In this document: positions 9,166 through 17,957 of the stretch, one piece after another
Position numbering within the stretch: the stretch's first letter is position 1
How the letters are laid out: the number at the start of each line of letters is the position of its first letter
Source of the DNA: Pseudoalteromonas citrea
Lineage (GTDB): Bacteria; Pseudomonadota; Gammaproteobacteria; Enterobacterales; Alteromonadaceae
Reading direction: 5' to 3'
Length of the DNA: 64,000 bases
NCBI RefSeq assembly: GCF_000238375.3
Contig: NZ_AHBZ03000014.1
Location: 186,001 to 250,000, forward strand
Program-made: the position numbers and the translations under genes
Notes under the pieces: model-generated
What the model was told of the DNA's origin: nothing
Seen by the model: only the letters and a program-made list of their open reading frames with translations
The model's database searches: none

Positions 9166-9900
9166 ATGGATTTAAACAATCAAAAACGTTCGAAGAGTCA
9201 ATGCACAATCAGTTGCAATGACTGCAGCATCAGTCAGCTCTGTTTACCCTATACTTTAAATGGAAGTGAAATGGATAAACTAGATGAAATCATCGAACGA
9301 AAAAAGCCATTACACAAAGGCGATTACTTGTTTGAGTCTGGTGCACCACTTAGCGCCATTTTTGCAGTGCGGTCAGGATCGTTTAAATCGTATACCCTTT
9401 CAGAACAAGGTGACGAGCAAATTACCGGCTTTCATTTAGCTGGGGATTTAGTTGGCTTTGACGCAATTAATAAAATGCAGCATCAAAGTTTTTCACAAGC
9501 ACTCGAAACCTCGATGGTCTGTGAAATCCCATTCGATACCCTTGACGAGCTAGCGGGGAAATTACCTAAACTTCGTCAACAGATCATGCGCCTAATGAGT
9601 AGCGAAATTAACTATGACCAAGAAATGTTGTTGTTATTAAATAAAAAAACCGCAGAAGAGCGCCTTGCTACCTTCATATATAACTTATCAAATCGTTTTG
9701 GTGAACGCGGGTTTTCTCGTAAAGAGTTCCGTTTTACCATGACGCGTGGCGAAATCGGTAATTACTTAGGCCTCACGGTTGAAACCATCAGCCGACTGTT
9801 AAGCCGCTTCCAAAAAGCAGACCTTATTAAGGTTGAAGGTAAATTCATTACTATCTTAAATATTCCGGAGTTAGCAAAAACTGCGGCCATTTCTCTTTGA
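9166..9900 (+). CDS. fnr: Fnr/EtrA oxygen-sensing transcription regulator
   Basis: 244-residue global regulator of anaerobic metabolism. Cysteines 13, 17, 20 and 26 ([14 protein letters not shown]) plus a later Cys in SMVCEIPF match the ligands of the oxygen-labile 4Fe-4S cluster of E. coli Fnr. A cyclic-nucleotide-like beta roll follows, then a dimer helix and a C-terminal helix-turn-helix in which [20 protein letters not shown] is almost the E. coli sequence. The recognition helix keeps the Glu-Thr-Ile-Ser-Arg core, so the DNA target should be TTGAT-N4-ATCAA. It lies 34 bases after the TauE-like gene, directly downstream of the genes it would be expected to control. Confidence 0.95.
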   Translation: MDLNNQKRSKSQCTISCNDCSISQLCLPYTLNGSEMDKLDEIIERKKPLHKGDYLFESGAPLSAIFAVRSGSFKSYTLSEQGDEQITGFHLAGDLVGFDAINKMQHQSFSQALETSMVCEIPFDTLDELAGKLPKLRQQIMRLMSSEINYDQEMLLLLNKKTAEERLATFIYNLSNRFGERGFSRKEFRFTMTRGEIGNYLGLTVETISRLLSRFQKADLIKVEGKFITILNIPELAKTAAISL

Positions 9901-9939
9901 TCTAGGGCAATGAATTCTCAATAACGGCTTTCGCCTTAC

Positions 9940-9974
9940 GCTAAATCAGTTACACTTAATGTAACTGATTTAGC
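9940..9974 (+). promoter_or_regulatory. 14-bp perfect inverted repeat between fnr and uspE
   Basis: GCTAAATCAGTTAC, the loop ACTTAAT, then GTAACTGATTTAGC, lies 40 bases after fnr and 27 bases before uspE. No T run follows the stem, so a simple intrinsic terminator is not obvious. It may form a transcript-end hairpin for fnr, a stable leader hairpin for uspE, or an operator. Confidence 0.5.
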
Positions 9975-10000
9975 TAATAAAGCATGTTAAGGAGTTCATA

Positions 10001-10927
10001 ATGGATAAAATTAAACGCATTCTTGCCGTTATTGATCCAACCAAAGCACAGCAAAATAGTTTGCAACGTGCTCTTTCATTAGCCAAAAAAACCGGTGCGC
10101 ACATTACCGCATTCATGTCTATTTATGACTTTTCCTACGAAATGACCACCATGCTGTCTCGAGATGAACGTGAAGCTATGCGAGAAGCGGTTATCAAAGA
10201 CCGCGAAGCATGGCTCAACGACTTACTCTCTAGCATTGATGATATAGACGTACACAGCTTGGTTTTATGGCATAACCGCCCTTATGAAGCCGTTATTAAT
10301 ACCGTTATTAATGAAGGCTATGACTTAGTCATTAAAAGTACGCACCAACACGACACGTTAAAATCAGTGATTTTTACGCCCACAGACTGGCATCTGATCC
10401 GTAAGTGCCCCTCGCCTGTTTTGTTAGTGAAAGATCATGAATGGCCTGAACAAGGGCATATTCTCGCAGCGGTCAACTCTGTCAGTGACAACGAACAACA
10501 CCAAGCATTAAACCGCCGTATTATTAGCGATGCGCAGTTTATTTGTCAGCTCGCCAATGCCCAGCTTAGTCTTGTCAATACGTACCCCGCAACACCGGTC
10601 AATATTGCCATTGAAATCCCAGAGTTTAACCCATCGCAGTACAATGAAGCGGTTAAAAAACACCACGAAGATGAAACATTTGCGCTGGCAGACTCGTTCA
10701 ATATTGCGCGGACTGAATGTGAAATCAAAGAAGGCTTGCCTGAAGATGTGATCCCATTGGTTGCAAATACAAAAGGCTCTGAACTTGTTGTGATCGGCAC
10801 CGTTGGACGAACAGGGCTTAGCGCAGCTCTCGTTGGTAACACCGCAGAGCATGTGATCGACAGTTTAGACTGCGACGTTTTAGCATTAAAGCCAGATGGA
10901 TATAAAAGCCCGCTGGCCCGTAAATAA
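10001..10927 (+). CDS. uspE: Tandem universal stress protein UspE
   Basis: 308-residue cytoplasmic protein with two universal-stress domains (about 1-145 and 155-303). The first opens with KRILAVIDPTKAQQNSLQRA and ends with CPSPVLLVKDHEWP. The second ends with VVIGTVGRTGLSAALVGNTA and CDVLALKP, the ATP-loop-like Gly signature of the E. coli UspE type. UspE-like genes often sit next to fnr in enteric bacteria and relatives, which supports the call. In E. coli the protein contributes to stress survival, motility and aggregation. A good AAGGAG site precedes the ATG. Confidence 0.93.
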   Translation: MDKIKRILAVIDPTKAQQNSLQRALSLAKKTGAHITAFMSIYDFSYEMTTMLSRDEREAMREAVIKDREAWLNDLLSSIDDIDVHSLVLWHNRPYEAVINTVINEGYDLVIKSTHQHDTLKSVIFTPTDWHLIRKCPSPVLLVKDHEWPEQGHILAAVNSVSDNEQHQALNRRIISDAQFICQLANAQLSLVNTYPATPVNIAIEIPEFNPSQYNEAVKKHHEDETFALADSFNIARTECEIKEGLPEDVIPLVANTKGSELVVIGTVGRTGLSAALVGNTAEHVIDSLDCDVLALKPDGYKSPLARK

Positions 10928-10954
10928 CGAGTCAAAATATTTCATCCCCCAATC

Positions 10955-10977
10955 CGGTGCTACATCAGTTAGCACCG
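10955..10977 (+). terminator. Possible terminator hairpin after uspE
   Basis: CGGTGCTA, seven bases, TAGCACCG: a perfect 8-bp GC-containing stem 28 bases after uspE. It lacks a clear T run, so termination may be partial or depend on Rho. Confidence 0.5.
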
Positions 10978-10983
10978 CCATTC

Positions 10984-10997
10984 ATACAAAATTGTAT
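10984..10997 (+). promoter_or_regulatory. Palindrome ATACAAAATTGTAT upstream of the two-component operon
   Basis: Near-perfect palindrome about 72 bases before the response-regulator start. Its 12-base core TACAAAATTGTA recurs exactly at 13139-13150, before the DUF1800/DUF1501 operon. A shared operator for the OmpR-type regulator encoded in between is a reasonable hypothesis. Confidence 0.4.
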
Positions 10998-11068
10998 CTG
11001 GCAGAAGACGCTGTTTACGGTATTATCAATGCTATTATATCGCTCATAGAAACTGACAGGTGTGTCTA

Positions 11069-11740
11069 ATGAAGGTACTTGTGGTCGAAGATGACTTGGA
11101 TACGGCTCAATTTATTGTTCATGGGCTTGAGCAACAAGGGGATGTTGCTCTGCATTGCACCAATGCTGAGCAAGCAATGATCACCGCTTCTACGCAAATA
11201 TTTGACGTGATCATCTTTGATCGTCTTCTCCCGAACATGGATGGCTTAGATGCAGTCAGAATACTCAGGCAAAGTAAAATTAAAACCCCAGTGATCATGT
11301 TGACTGCCCTATCAGAAACATCAGACCGCGTTGCTGGGCTTAATGCTGGGGCCGATGATTACTTAGTGAAACCATTTGCATTTTCTGAACTTCATGCCCG
11401 GCTCAAAGCGTTAACGCGTCGACAACCAATCACCGAGCAAAGTACTGAGCTGTCCATTGCTAATTTAACACTTGAGCGAACCACACGGCAGGTTAAGCGC
11501 GATAATACAAATATCGAGTTAATGCCAAAAGAGTATCAGATCTTAGAATATCTATTACTTAACCCCAAACAGTTGGTCACTAAGACCATGCTTCTAGAAC
11601 AAATATGGGGGTTTAGTTTTGATCCCAAAACCAGTTTAGTGCAAACGCATGTAAGCCGCTTGCGTAACAAAATAGACAAACCGTTTCCAACTGATCTCAT
11701 CAAAACGGTCAGAGGATGCGGTTACATCATCTCAGATTAG
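11069..11740 (+). CDS. OmpR/PhoB-family response regulator
   Basis: 223-residue two-component regulator. The receiver domain (1-115) has the acidic pair EDD near the start, the phosphoacceptor Asp in IIFDRLLPNMDG, the Thr of MLTALSE and the Lys of DDYLVKPF. The C-terminal winged helix (about 130-222) is of OmpR/PhoB type, with LMPKEYQILEYLLLNP and VQTHVSRLRNKID. I take the ATG at 11069, with ACAGG 8 bases before it; a GTG at 11060 would overlap that ribosome site. The partner kinase starts five bases after its stop. The target is unknown; a palindrome upstream is repeated before the DUF1800 gene. Confidence 0.92.
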   Translation: MKVLVVEDDLDTAQFIVHGLEQQGDVALHCTNAEQAMITASTQIFDVIIFDRLLPNMDGLDAVRILRQSKIKTPVIMLTALSETSDRVAGLNAGADDYLVKPFAFSELHARLKALTRRQPITEQSTELSIANLTLERTTRQVKRDNTNIELMPKEYQILEYLLLNPKQLVTKTMLLEQIWGFSFDPKTSLVQTHVSRLRNKIDKPFPTDLIKTVRGCGYIISD

Positions 11741-11745
11741 GTATT

Positions 11746-13131
11746 ATGTCATTATTCAAAACCTTTACATCGTTGCCGGTGATCAAACTCTCTCTTGGGC
11801 TTTGGTTTGTTGTTAGCATTATAATTAGCGCTATTGCCTTACTGGCATTACAACAAATCAAATCTGACCAAGTAAATGAGTTGATTGAACTAAAAGAGGA
11901 ACTTCATAGTTTATTTAAAGAAGAAGGCTTAGCGGCAATATTGGATGAATACGAACTACAAGAACACCCTGTTTGGCATAAACAAGACAGCGACGTACGC
12001 TTTGATGAAGAAGATCTGCTCTTTGCACTATATCGCAATAATAAACTGCTTTTGGGCAGTACTGAACTTGCCCAAACGCTGACTGAAATACCTAAATGGA
12101 CCGTTTACAACTCAGATATTGACACACCACCGCATGCGTTGTTTTTACACTTTAAGCTAAATGAAACGTATGCAATTTCCTTGTTACAACGCCGAGATGG
12201 CTATTATCAAACAGCAAAAGAGCTACTTACTCAGGTTATATTGTGGTTTGTCATACTCTCCTTACTGCCTATTGCTGTTATAAACGCCGCGATTACGTTC
12301 AGGCGAGAACGACGTATATTAGGCATTAAACACGCTTTAATTCAGGTTGCAAAATCTCCAGACTCCGAACGACTCACTATAGAAAAGGCTGAATCTGATG
12401 GTCTTAATGAACTGATCATCTCGATAAATGAGATGCTCGACAACATTGCTGACTTACACAGTACCATGAAAACCATGTCGGTTGGCATTGCACATGACTT
12501 GAAAACCCCCTTAACAAGAGTCGCAAATCGCTTGCATAGTATGCAGCAAGATATTACCAGCCCTGATACCTTACTAACTCATCTCGATAAAGCATCGACA
12601 GATTTACATTCGGTGATCACCACATTCAATAATTTGGTTCGGCTCAATGCCATTGAATCAGGAAAGCACAAACAAGGCTTCAAAAAGATAGATATATCTG
12701 TTTTAAGTTTAGATTTAGCACAAAGCTACGAACCGGTATTTACTGATTCAGGCCGTACATTTGAAATTTCAGTTGTTGAAGGTGTAACCTGCCTTGCTGA
12801 CGAAGATCTGATCAACCAACTGATCTGTAATTTACTTGAAAATGCGCTTGATTATAGTGCTCCAAATGCACATGTTTGGCTTCGCCTGCAAAGTCATACC
12901 AATGGCGCACTTTTACAAGTTGGCGACAATGGCCCCGGTATCAGCCCAATGGACCAAGCTCATGTATTCGATAAGTTTTATCGCGCTGATGTGAGTCGGG
13001 CTCAGCCTGGGAATGGCCTTGGGCTTAGTATTGTGCTTGCCATTTGCAAAGTACATGATGCAGATATCCAGCAGCTTAATAACCAAAAAGGCGCCGTATT
13101 TAATATCGAACTCCCCCTATTATCACAATAG
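11746..13131 (+). CDS. Sensor histidine kinase, partner of the preceding regulator
   Basis: About 461 residues. Two membrane helices (near residues 14-34 and 165-187) enclose a periplasmic sensor part of about 130 residues, rich in acidic residues (DSDVRFDEEDLLFALYRNN). A HAMP-like linker follows, then the dimerisation box SVGIAHDLKTPLTRVANRL with the phosphoaccepting His. The ATPase domain has an N box ICNLLENALDYS, a G1 box GDNGPGIS and a G2 box GNGLGLSIV. All catalytic boxes look intact. The ATG at 11746 follows the regulator stop by five bases. The signal sensed is unknown; the layout resembles the QseC/PmrB group. Confidence 0.92.
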   Translation: MSLFKTFTSLPVIKLSLGLWFVVSIIISAIALLALQQIKSDQVNELIELKEELHSLFKEEGLAAILDEYELQEHPVWHKQDSDVRFDEEDLLFALYRNNKLLLGSTELAQTLTEIPKWTVYNSDIDTPPHALFLHFKLNETYAISLLQRRDGYYQTAKELLTQVILWFVILSLLPIAVINAAITFRRERRILGIKHALIQVAKSPDSERLTIEKAESDGLNELIISINEMLDNIADLHSTMKTMSVGIAHDLKTPLTRVANRLHSMQQDITSPDTLLTHLDKASTDLHSVITTFNNLVRLNAIESGKHKQGFKKIDISVLSLDLAQSYEPVFTDSGRTFEISVVEGVTCLADEDLINQLICNLLENALDYSAPNAHVWLRLQSHTNGALLQVGDNGPGISPMDQAHVFDKFYRADVSRAQPGNGLGLSIVLAICKVHDADIQQLNNQKGAVFNIELPLLSQ

Positions 13132-13159
13132 TAAACCTTACAAAATTGTAAGGTTTACT
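13130..13159 (+). promoter_or_regulatory. 30-base near-perfect palindrome after the kinase gene
   Basis: AGTAAACCTTACAA, two bases, TTGTAAGGTTTACT: a 14-bp stem starting within the kinase stop codon and ending 74 bases before the DUF1800 gene. There is no T run after it. It contains the 12-base core TACAAAATTGTA also present at 10985-10996. It could end the kinase transcript, bind the response regulator at the next promoter, or both. Confidence 0.5.
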
Positions 13160-13233
13160 GCTGCAAAGTGTAAAACATAACACTAAAGTTAGTATGTATA
13201 CTGATCCTATGTTTTAACAAGGGGCAATTTCTA

Positions 13234-15090
13234 ATGAAAATAAACGTGACACTACAACGCATCATGTTAAGCACACTTATGGCTTGTACACTGGGTTGTG
13301 GAGGAGGGTCTAGTGCCGAACAAACAAATACCAGCACAGCACCAACAGGTGAAAACAGCCAACCTGTGACACCTATAGATACCACAACACCTACACCTCC
13401 CCCCTCGCCGCCACCAGAACAACCCATTACTCAGGAAGACTTAACTTTTTCAAATGCTGAAAAGACCTCTCGGTTTTTGCAACAATCTACTTTTGGCGCC
13501 ACTGCAAATGATATCGCGACATTAACCAACACCAGTGCCTCAACGTGGTTTAAAAGCCAACTCGCTGAAGCCCCAAGTAACGTGCTGCCAATTGTGGTGA
13601 GCTATGCACCACCAGATACACAAAATGACGATGAATTTGATTTATTCTTCATTGAGTCAACTACCTTTGGCTTTTGGATGAACACAATTGCAGGCGCTGA
13701 TCAGTTGCGCCAGCGAATGGCTTTTGCTCTATCAGAAATTTTAGTGGTTTCGAATAAAGGCGGTGAAACACTGACAGATCAACCTACTGCAGTTGCCTCA
13801 TTTCAAGACATTTTAGTCAATAATGCCTTTGGTAATTACCGTACCCTACTAGAAGAAGTCACTTACTCCCCAGCAATGGGTCATTACTTAACCTACTTAG
13901 GTAACCAAAAAGCGGACCCTGCAACTGGCCGTGTACCTGATGAAAACTATGCCCGAGAGCTGTTGCAGTTATTTACACTAGGCGTTGTTGAACTTAACAC
14001 CGACGGCTCTATCAAAACCAATAATAACGGCATTGCTAACGAGCTATATTCAAATAAAGACATAACGGGTTTAGCGAAAGTGATGACCGGTCTTGACTAT
14101 AATGAACCCGACGAAGAAAGTGTGGCCAACAACGTGTTTACTCGCCCAATGGCGATTAATTCAGCAGCACATTCAGATGACGAAAAATCGTTTCTCGGAC
14201 TCACTATTCCAGCTGGAGTTGACGCAAAAACCTCTATCAGCATGGCACTAGATCATATTTTCGCCCACCCAAATCTACCACCGTTTATTACCAAACAATT
14301 AATACAACGGCTGGTAAGCTCCAACCCAAGCGGAGCATATATAAAAAGGACAGCAGACGCATTTATACTGGGGCTATACAGTTTACCTGACGGTACCTCG
14401 GTTGGAACTGGCCAACGTGGCGATCTCAGCGCAACCCTCGCAGCCATTTTATTTGATGAAGAAGCGCGAAATTTAGCCTCAAATACTGGCGGAAAAATCA
14501 GAGAACCCATATTGCGTTTTACCCATTGGGCACGTGCTTTTAATGTAAAAAATGTCACGCCCCAATTCCAAACTATACTATGGGATACAAGCCCTGCTAA
14601 TTTGTTAGGTCAACATCCGTATCGTTCACCCAGCGTATTTAACTTCTTTCGCCCCGGATACGCCGCCCCCGGCACAGTGTCAGCCTCGAATGGACTGGTA
14701 GCACCAGAATTACAGATCATTAATGCCACAACTACCCCTGGGTACGTGAACTTTATGACCCACTTCATTTCAAGTGAACAGCAGTATGCTACGACTGATG
14801 ACCTCAATGATGAATTCGATAACCCTAGAATTCCAATTCGCTTAGAGGATTACCAAAAGAGCTTTCTAGTCACCTATGAAGAGGAACTTAAGTTAGCGCA
14901 AAATATTGACGCACTTGTTGCCAGATTAGATTTGATCCTCACGGCTAATCAACTTTCTGAGGCAAGTAAAACATCTATTAAACAAATTGTACGCAATATT
15001 CCCGCTGATGAAGAAAACGGCTATCTAACACGCATTCAACTTGCTGTGCTACTGGTCATGACAACCCCTGACTATATTGTACAAAAATAG
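13234..15090 (+). CDS. DUF1800 lipoprotein
   Basis: 618-residue exported protein of the DUF1800 family. The N-terminus is a lipoprotein signal with the lipobox TLGC near residue 23, followed by Gly-Ser and Pro-Thr-rich linkers up to about residue 68. The family core then begins with SRFLQQSTFGAT and includes RQRMAFALSEILVVS, YARELLQLFTLGV, a MTGLDY block and the C-terminal PSVFNFFRPGY motif. DUF1800 proteins are widespread, surface or periplasmic, and have no firmly established activity. It is followed by a DUF1501 gene after 11 bases, the standard pairing. A two-component system lies just upstream. Confidence 0.9.
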   Translation: MKINVTLQRIMLSTLMACTLGCGGGSSAEQTNTSTAPTGENSQPVTPIDTTTPTPPPSPPPEQPITQEDLTFSNAEKTSRFLQQSTFGATANDIATLTNTSASTWFKSQLAEAPSNVLPIVVSYAPPDTQNDDEFDLFFIESTTFGFWMNTIAGADQLRQRMAFALSEILVVSNKGGETLTDQPTAVASFQDILVNNAFGNYRTLLEEVTYSPAMGHYLTYLGNQKADPATGRVPDENYARELLQLFTLGVVELNTDGSIKTNNNGIANELYSNKDITGLAKVMTGLDYNEPDEESVANNVFTRPMAINSAAHSDDEKSFLGLTIPAGVDAKTSISMALDHIFAHPNLPPFITKQLIQRLVSSNPSGAYIKRTADAFILGLYSLPDGTSVGTGQRGDLSATLAAILFDEEARNLASNTGGKIREPILRFTHWARAFNVKNVTPQFQTILWDTSPANLLGQHPYRSPSVFNFFRPGYAAPGTVSASNGLVAPELQIINATTTPGYVNFMTHFISSEQQYATTDDLNDEFDNPRIPIRLEDYQKSFLVTYEEELKLAQNIDALVARLDLILTANQLSEASKTSIKQIVRNIPADEENGYLTRIQLAVLLVMTTPDYIVQK

Positions 15091-15101
15091 GAGACATCCT
15101 C

Positions 15102-16457
15102 ATGAACAGACGATCTTTTCTAAAAGCTGGCAGTGCATCCGTGGCTGCAGCCCCCTTTTTAAATTTAGCTGACGCACTCGCTAATACACAAATCAACGCC
15201 AATGGTGACTATAAAGCATTGGTTTGTATATTTTTATACGGCGGAATGGACAATCATGATACGGTTATTCCTTATGATCTGGCCAGTTACAACAAATGGT
15301 CAACTATTCGAAGCACACTGCTGTCAAGCTACACCACAAAGCGCACAATTGATAATCTTGCACCGATCACAGCACCTTCACGATTTGGCTCACGTCAATT
15401 TGCCTTAGCACCGGAGCTCAGTGGCATTGCGCAGCTATATCAGCAGGGGAAAGTCTCCCTCGTTGGTAATGTCGGACCTTTACTCGAACCCACATCAGCA
15501 GCGGCAATTCGTGCAGAGACAGCACAATTACCCTCAAGATTGTTTTCCCATAATGATCAACAGTCCACTTGGATGTCTGGTAAAACAGAGGGTGCGCAAT
15601 TCGGTTGGGCTGGCATGCTCAATGATGCGCTCATAGAGCAAGGAATACAAAGCCCGAGTACATTTTCTGCCATCACAACCTCTGATGCAGATCTCCTGAT
15701 CACTGGCAGTAATACCACACCATACCATGTCAACGATGGGCAAGCTGCTACGATCAATGTCATTGACTTTTTTGATGAACCGGATGCGCTGAACGCGCAT
15801 TTTAGCGCACTAGGACACCAAACAAGTAACCTGCTTGAACAGGATGTAGCGGCACAAACAAACAGAGCTTACAATGCCAATAAGCAATTTAACACGGCTG
15901 TATCTGGAACAACGGTGTCTTTACCCTCATTTCCAGCGACACCGATTGCTAAACAGTTAGAAACTGTGAGTAAAACAATCGCCATTCGTGAACAACTCAA
16001 TGAAAAGCGGCAAATTTTTGTTGTAACCATGGGTGGCTTTGATACACATTCGGGGCAAGCTCAGTCACTCCCCAAACTACAATCTGCGTTAGATGGCGCA
16101 TTTGTCGCTTTTGATGCGGCGATGCAAAGCCTTGGGTTATCTGATAATGTCACTCTATTCACCGCGTCTGACTTTGGCAGAACACTCGCGATAAATGGCG
16201 ACGGTACTGATCATGGATGGGGGGCGCATCACTTTGTAATGGGAGGGGCAGTACAAGGTGGTACGATATTTGGCGATATTCCTGAGTCAGAGCTTAACCA
16301 CGCGTTAGACGCCGGAGGAGGTCGTTTGATCCCAACCTTATCGGTCGATCAATATGCTGCTAGCTTAGGCCAATGGCTTGGTATTGAACAAAACACCCTT
16401 GAGGCCATCTTTCCAAATCTGGCTAAATTTGGCGAGACCCCAAACTTATTTAAATAG
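15102..16457 (+). CDS. DUF1501 Tat-exported protein
   Basis: 451 residues with a twin-arginine signal (MNRRSFLKAGSASVAAAPFLN), so it is exported folded. The mature part has the alkaline-phosphatase-superfamily-like features of DUF1501: LVCIFLYGGMDNHDTVIPY near the start, FSHNDQQSTWMSG, VVTMGGFDTHSGQ, FTASDFGRTLAINGDGTDHGWG and a final GGGRLIPTLSVDQYAASLG. The Asp and His residues in these blocks could bind metal; no activity is established for the family. It is co-transcribed with the DUF1800 lipoprotein, and a hairpin follows the gene. The two products probably act together at the cell envelope. Confidence 0.92.
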   Translation: MNRRSFLKAGSASVAAAPFLNLADALANTQINANGDYKALVCIFLYGGMDNHDTVIPYDLASYNKWSTIRSTLLSSYTTKRTIDNLAPITAPSRFGSRQFALAPELSGIAQLYQQGKVSLVGNVGPLLEPTSAAAIRAETAQLPSRLFSHNDQQSTWMSGKTEGAQFGWAGMLNDALIEQGIQSPSTFSAITTSDADLLITGSNTTPYHVNDGQAATINVIDFFDEPDALNAHFSALGHQTSNLLEQDVAAQTNRAYNANKQFNTAVSGTTVSLPSFPATPIAKQLETVSKTIAIREQLNEKRQIFVVTMGGFDTHSGQAQSLPKLQSALDGAFVAFDAAMQSLGLSDNVTLFTASDFGRTLAINGDGTDHGWGAHHFVMGGAVQGGTIFGDIPESELNHALDAGGGRLIPTLSVDQYAASLGQWLGIEQNTLEAIFPNLAKFGETPNLFK

Positions 16458-16469
16458 ACTAAAATCAAA

Positions 16470-16506
16470 ACATCGGGGTTGAGACCCGTTGCTCAAACCC
16501 GATGTA
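16470..16506 (+). terminator. Terminator-like hairpin after the DUF1501 gene
   Basis: ACATCGGGGTTGAG and CTCAAACCCGATGT form a 14-bp stem with a single mismatch and a seven-base loop, 12 bases after the stop. A T-rich but broken stretch follows. It probably ends the DUF1800/DUF1501 transcript. Confidence 0.7.
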
Positions 16507-16644
16507 ATTTACTTATCGTTGCAAATTATCCCTTCTCATAAAAAGGCTTAATTATTTATGATCGTTAAATGATCTGGAGCGGTAATTTACTATAAAAGGC
16601 AAAGCATCAGCTGAAAGCTGATTAAGATCACAACTTCCAATTCT

Positions 16645-17250
16645 TTATAGCAGCAACACAGAAAAAACACTGAGCCATAGTAGTTGGATGCCATACGAGA
16701 CTCGCTGATACAACCCAGCAGATCGTTTTTGTTTAAAACCACGTGCCAACATAAATAAAAATACGCATGCTAGAACAGCAGACACAAATGAAAATAAACG
16801 AAAAGCAACAGAAATGACTTCCCCTGTAGGACTGACTGATATCAGGATAGGTGCAACTAATAACGCAAGTAACATAATAAACCCAGCCCAAGAGTGTATC
16901 TCGCACTCTCGTGTTGGTGTTGTGGTGTAAGGATCAGCATCCATAGGAAAGTAACCCGCAACCCACGTACCAATACCATGAATGACAATACATAGTCCTG
17001 ACAAATTAACTAAATAAGAAGACCACTCTAAACTAATTATATAGCCACCAAACAAGCAAAACAGTAAACCCAGAGGGTAGTTATTGATCATTGGTGATAG
17101 CTTTTCTGTTGGGCTCCCCGCCGCACCCAATTCGCTACAAAACTGTTTAGCATGGTCATAATTTGGATAAATCCGACCCGCAATATATACGCCCATGATC
17201 AACCAAACCATTGCAATTAGTCCTGATAATGCTGCAACTACTTCAAACAC
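16645..17250 (-). CDS. DUF998 family membrane protein
   Basis: 201-residue inner-membrane protein with six or seven predicted helices. Family features are CSELGAAGSPTEKLSPMINN after helix one, and HGIGTWVAGYFPMDADPYT followed by CEIHSWAGFI, which match the Pro-Asp and His motif of DUF998. The function of the family is not established. It stands alone between the DUF1501 terminator and a decayed gene. The start MFEVVAALSGL is preceded by an AAGGAG site. No clear regulatory sites were seen. Confidence 0.82.
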   Translation of the reverse strand: MFEVVAALSGLIAMVWLIMGVYIAGRIYPNYDHAKQFCSELGAAGSPTEKLSPMINNYPLGLLFCLFGGYIISLEWSSYLVNLSGLCIVIHGIGTWVAGYFPMDADPYTTTPTRECEIHSWAGFIMLLALLVAPILISVSPTGEVISVAFRLFSFVSAVLACVFLFMLARGFKQKRSAGLYQRVSYGIQLLWLSVFSVLLL

Positions 17251-17495
17251 AAACCACTCCTTGTGATTAATAAAATTTTAGTGGGCACCCACTAGACTAA
17301 GATTACTCACGCTTACCATACCCCTAAACACATACCACATTCTTTTAGCTAATACACTGTACTTTCAGATGGCGAAAGTATTTCTCTTAAAAGCATAGTG
17401 CCATAAATAAACATCATATACAGGCACTAATTCATTGTACTCTAATTGAGGTATCACTGGCTCCATCACACAATGGAAATAGCTTCAGGGTTAAA

Positions 17496-17892
17496 ATGCA
17501 AAGGTATATTTTATTATTGTTTTTAATGACGCCATTCTTTGGGTGGTCTAGCACGTGTGCGACTGATATTTTTGGGTGATTAATGAACGATTAGGCTATA
17601 TGGAGGATGTTGCTTTGTACAAAGTAAACCACCACAAAGCAATTGAGGATATCGAGCGTGAAAAAACGGTTATCGCAGCAAGCGCCCGTTTAGCAACCTT
17701 AGTAGGGCTAGAGGAAAAAAGTATCACGCGCTTTTTTCGTCGTAAATAGCTGTCGCAAAAGCCATTCAAGATCGTTACAAAGCCGATCTGCTGAGTGTTA
17801 AAGCACACAGAGAACCAAGAGATTTAAAGTATGTGAGTACTGAAAATAAAGCGAATTTATTTGATGCGTTACAAAAAATCAAGCTGAAATAA
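17496..17892 (+). pseudogene. Decayed secreted chorismate mutase (gamma AroQ type)
   Basis: Three pieces of one protein lie in different frames. First comes a signal peptide, MQRYILLLFLMTPFFGWSS, ended by a TGA. A second frame reads INERLGYMEDVALYKVNHHK, then AIEDIEREKTVIAASA, up to FFRRK and a stop. A third reads IAVAKAIQDRYKADLLSVKA, then REPRDL, then STENKANLFDALQKIKLK. Together these follow the AroQ helix order, including the Glu-Arg and Lys residues of the active-site helix one and the AKAIQDRYKADWL-like block of secreted chorismate mutases. There are two frameshifts, and a deletion after REPRDL, since an intact member would be about 180 residues. The gene cannot make an active enzyme as read. 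Confidence 0.85.
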
Positions 17893-17912
17893 AGAAGTTT
17901 ATCACGTTCAAA

Positions 17913-17943
17913 ATAGCAACCACAGTATGTATATGGTTGCTAT
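17913..17943 (-). terminator. Hairpin downstream of ttcA
   Basis: ATAGCAACCA, 11 bases, TGGTTGCTAT: a perfect 10-bp stem 15 bases after the ttcA stop. It probably ends the ttcA transcript; there is no long T run. Confidence 0.55.
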
Positions 17944-17957
17944 CAATGTACTGGTAT

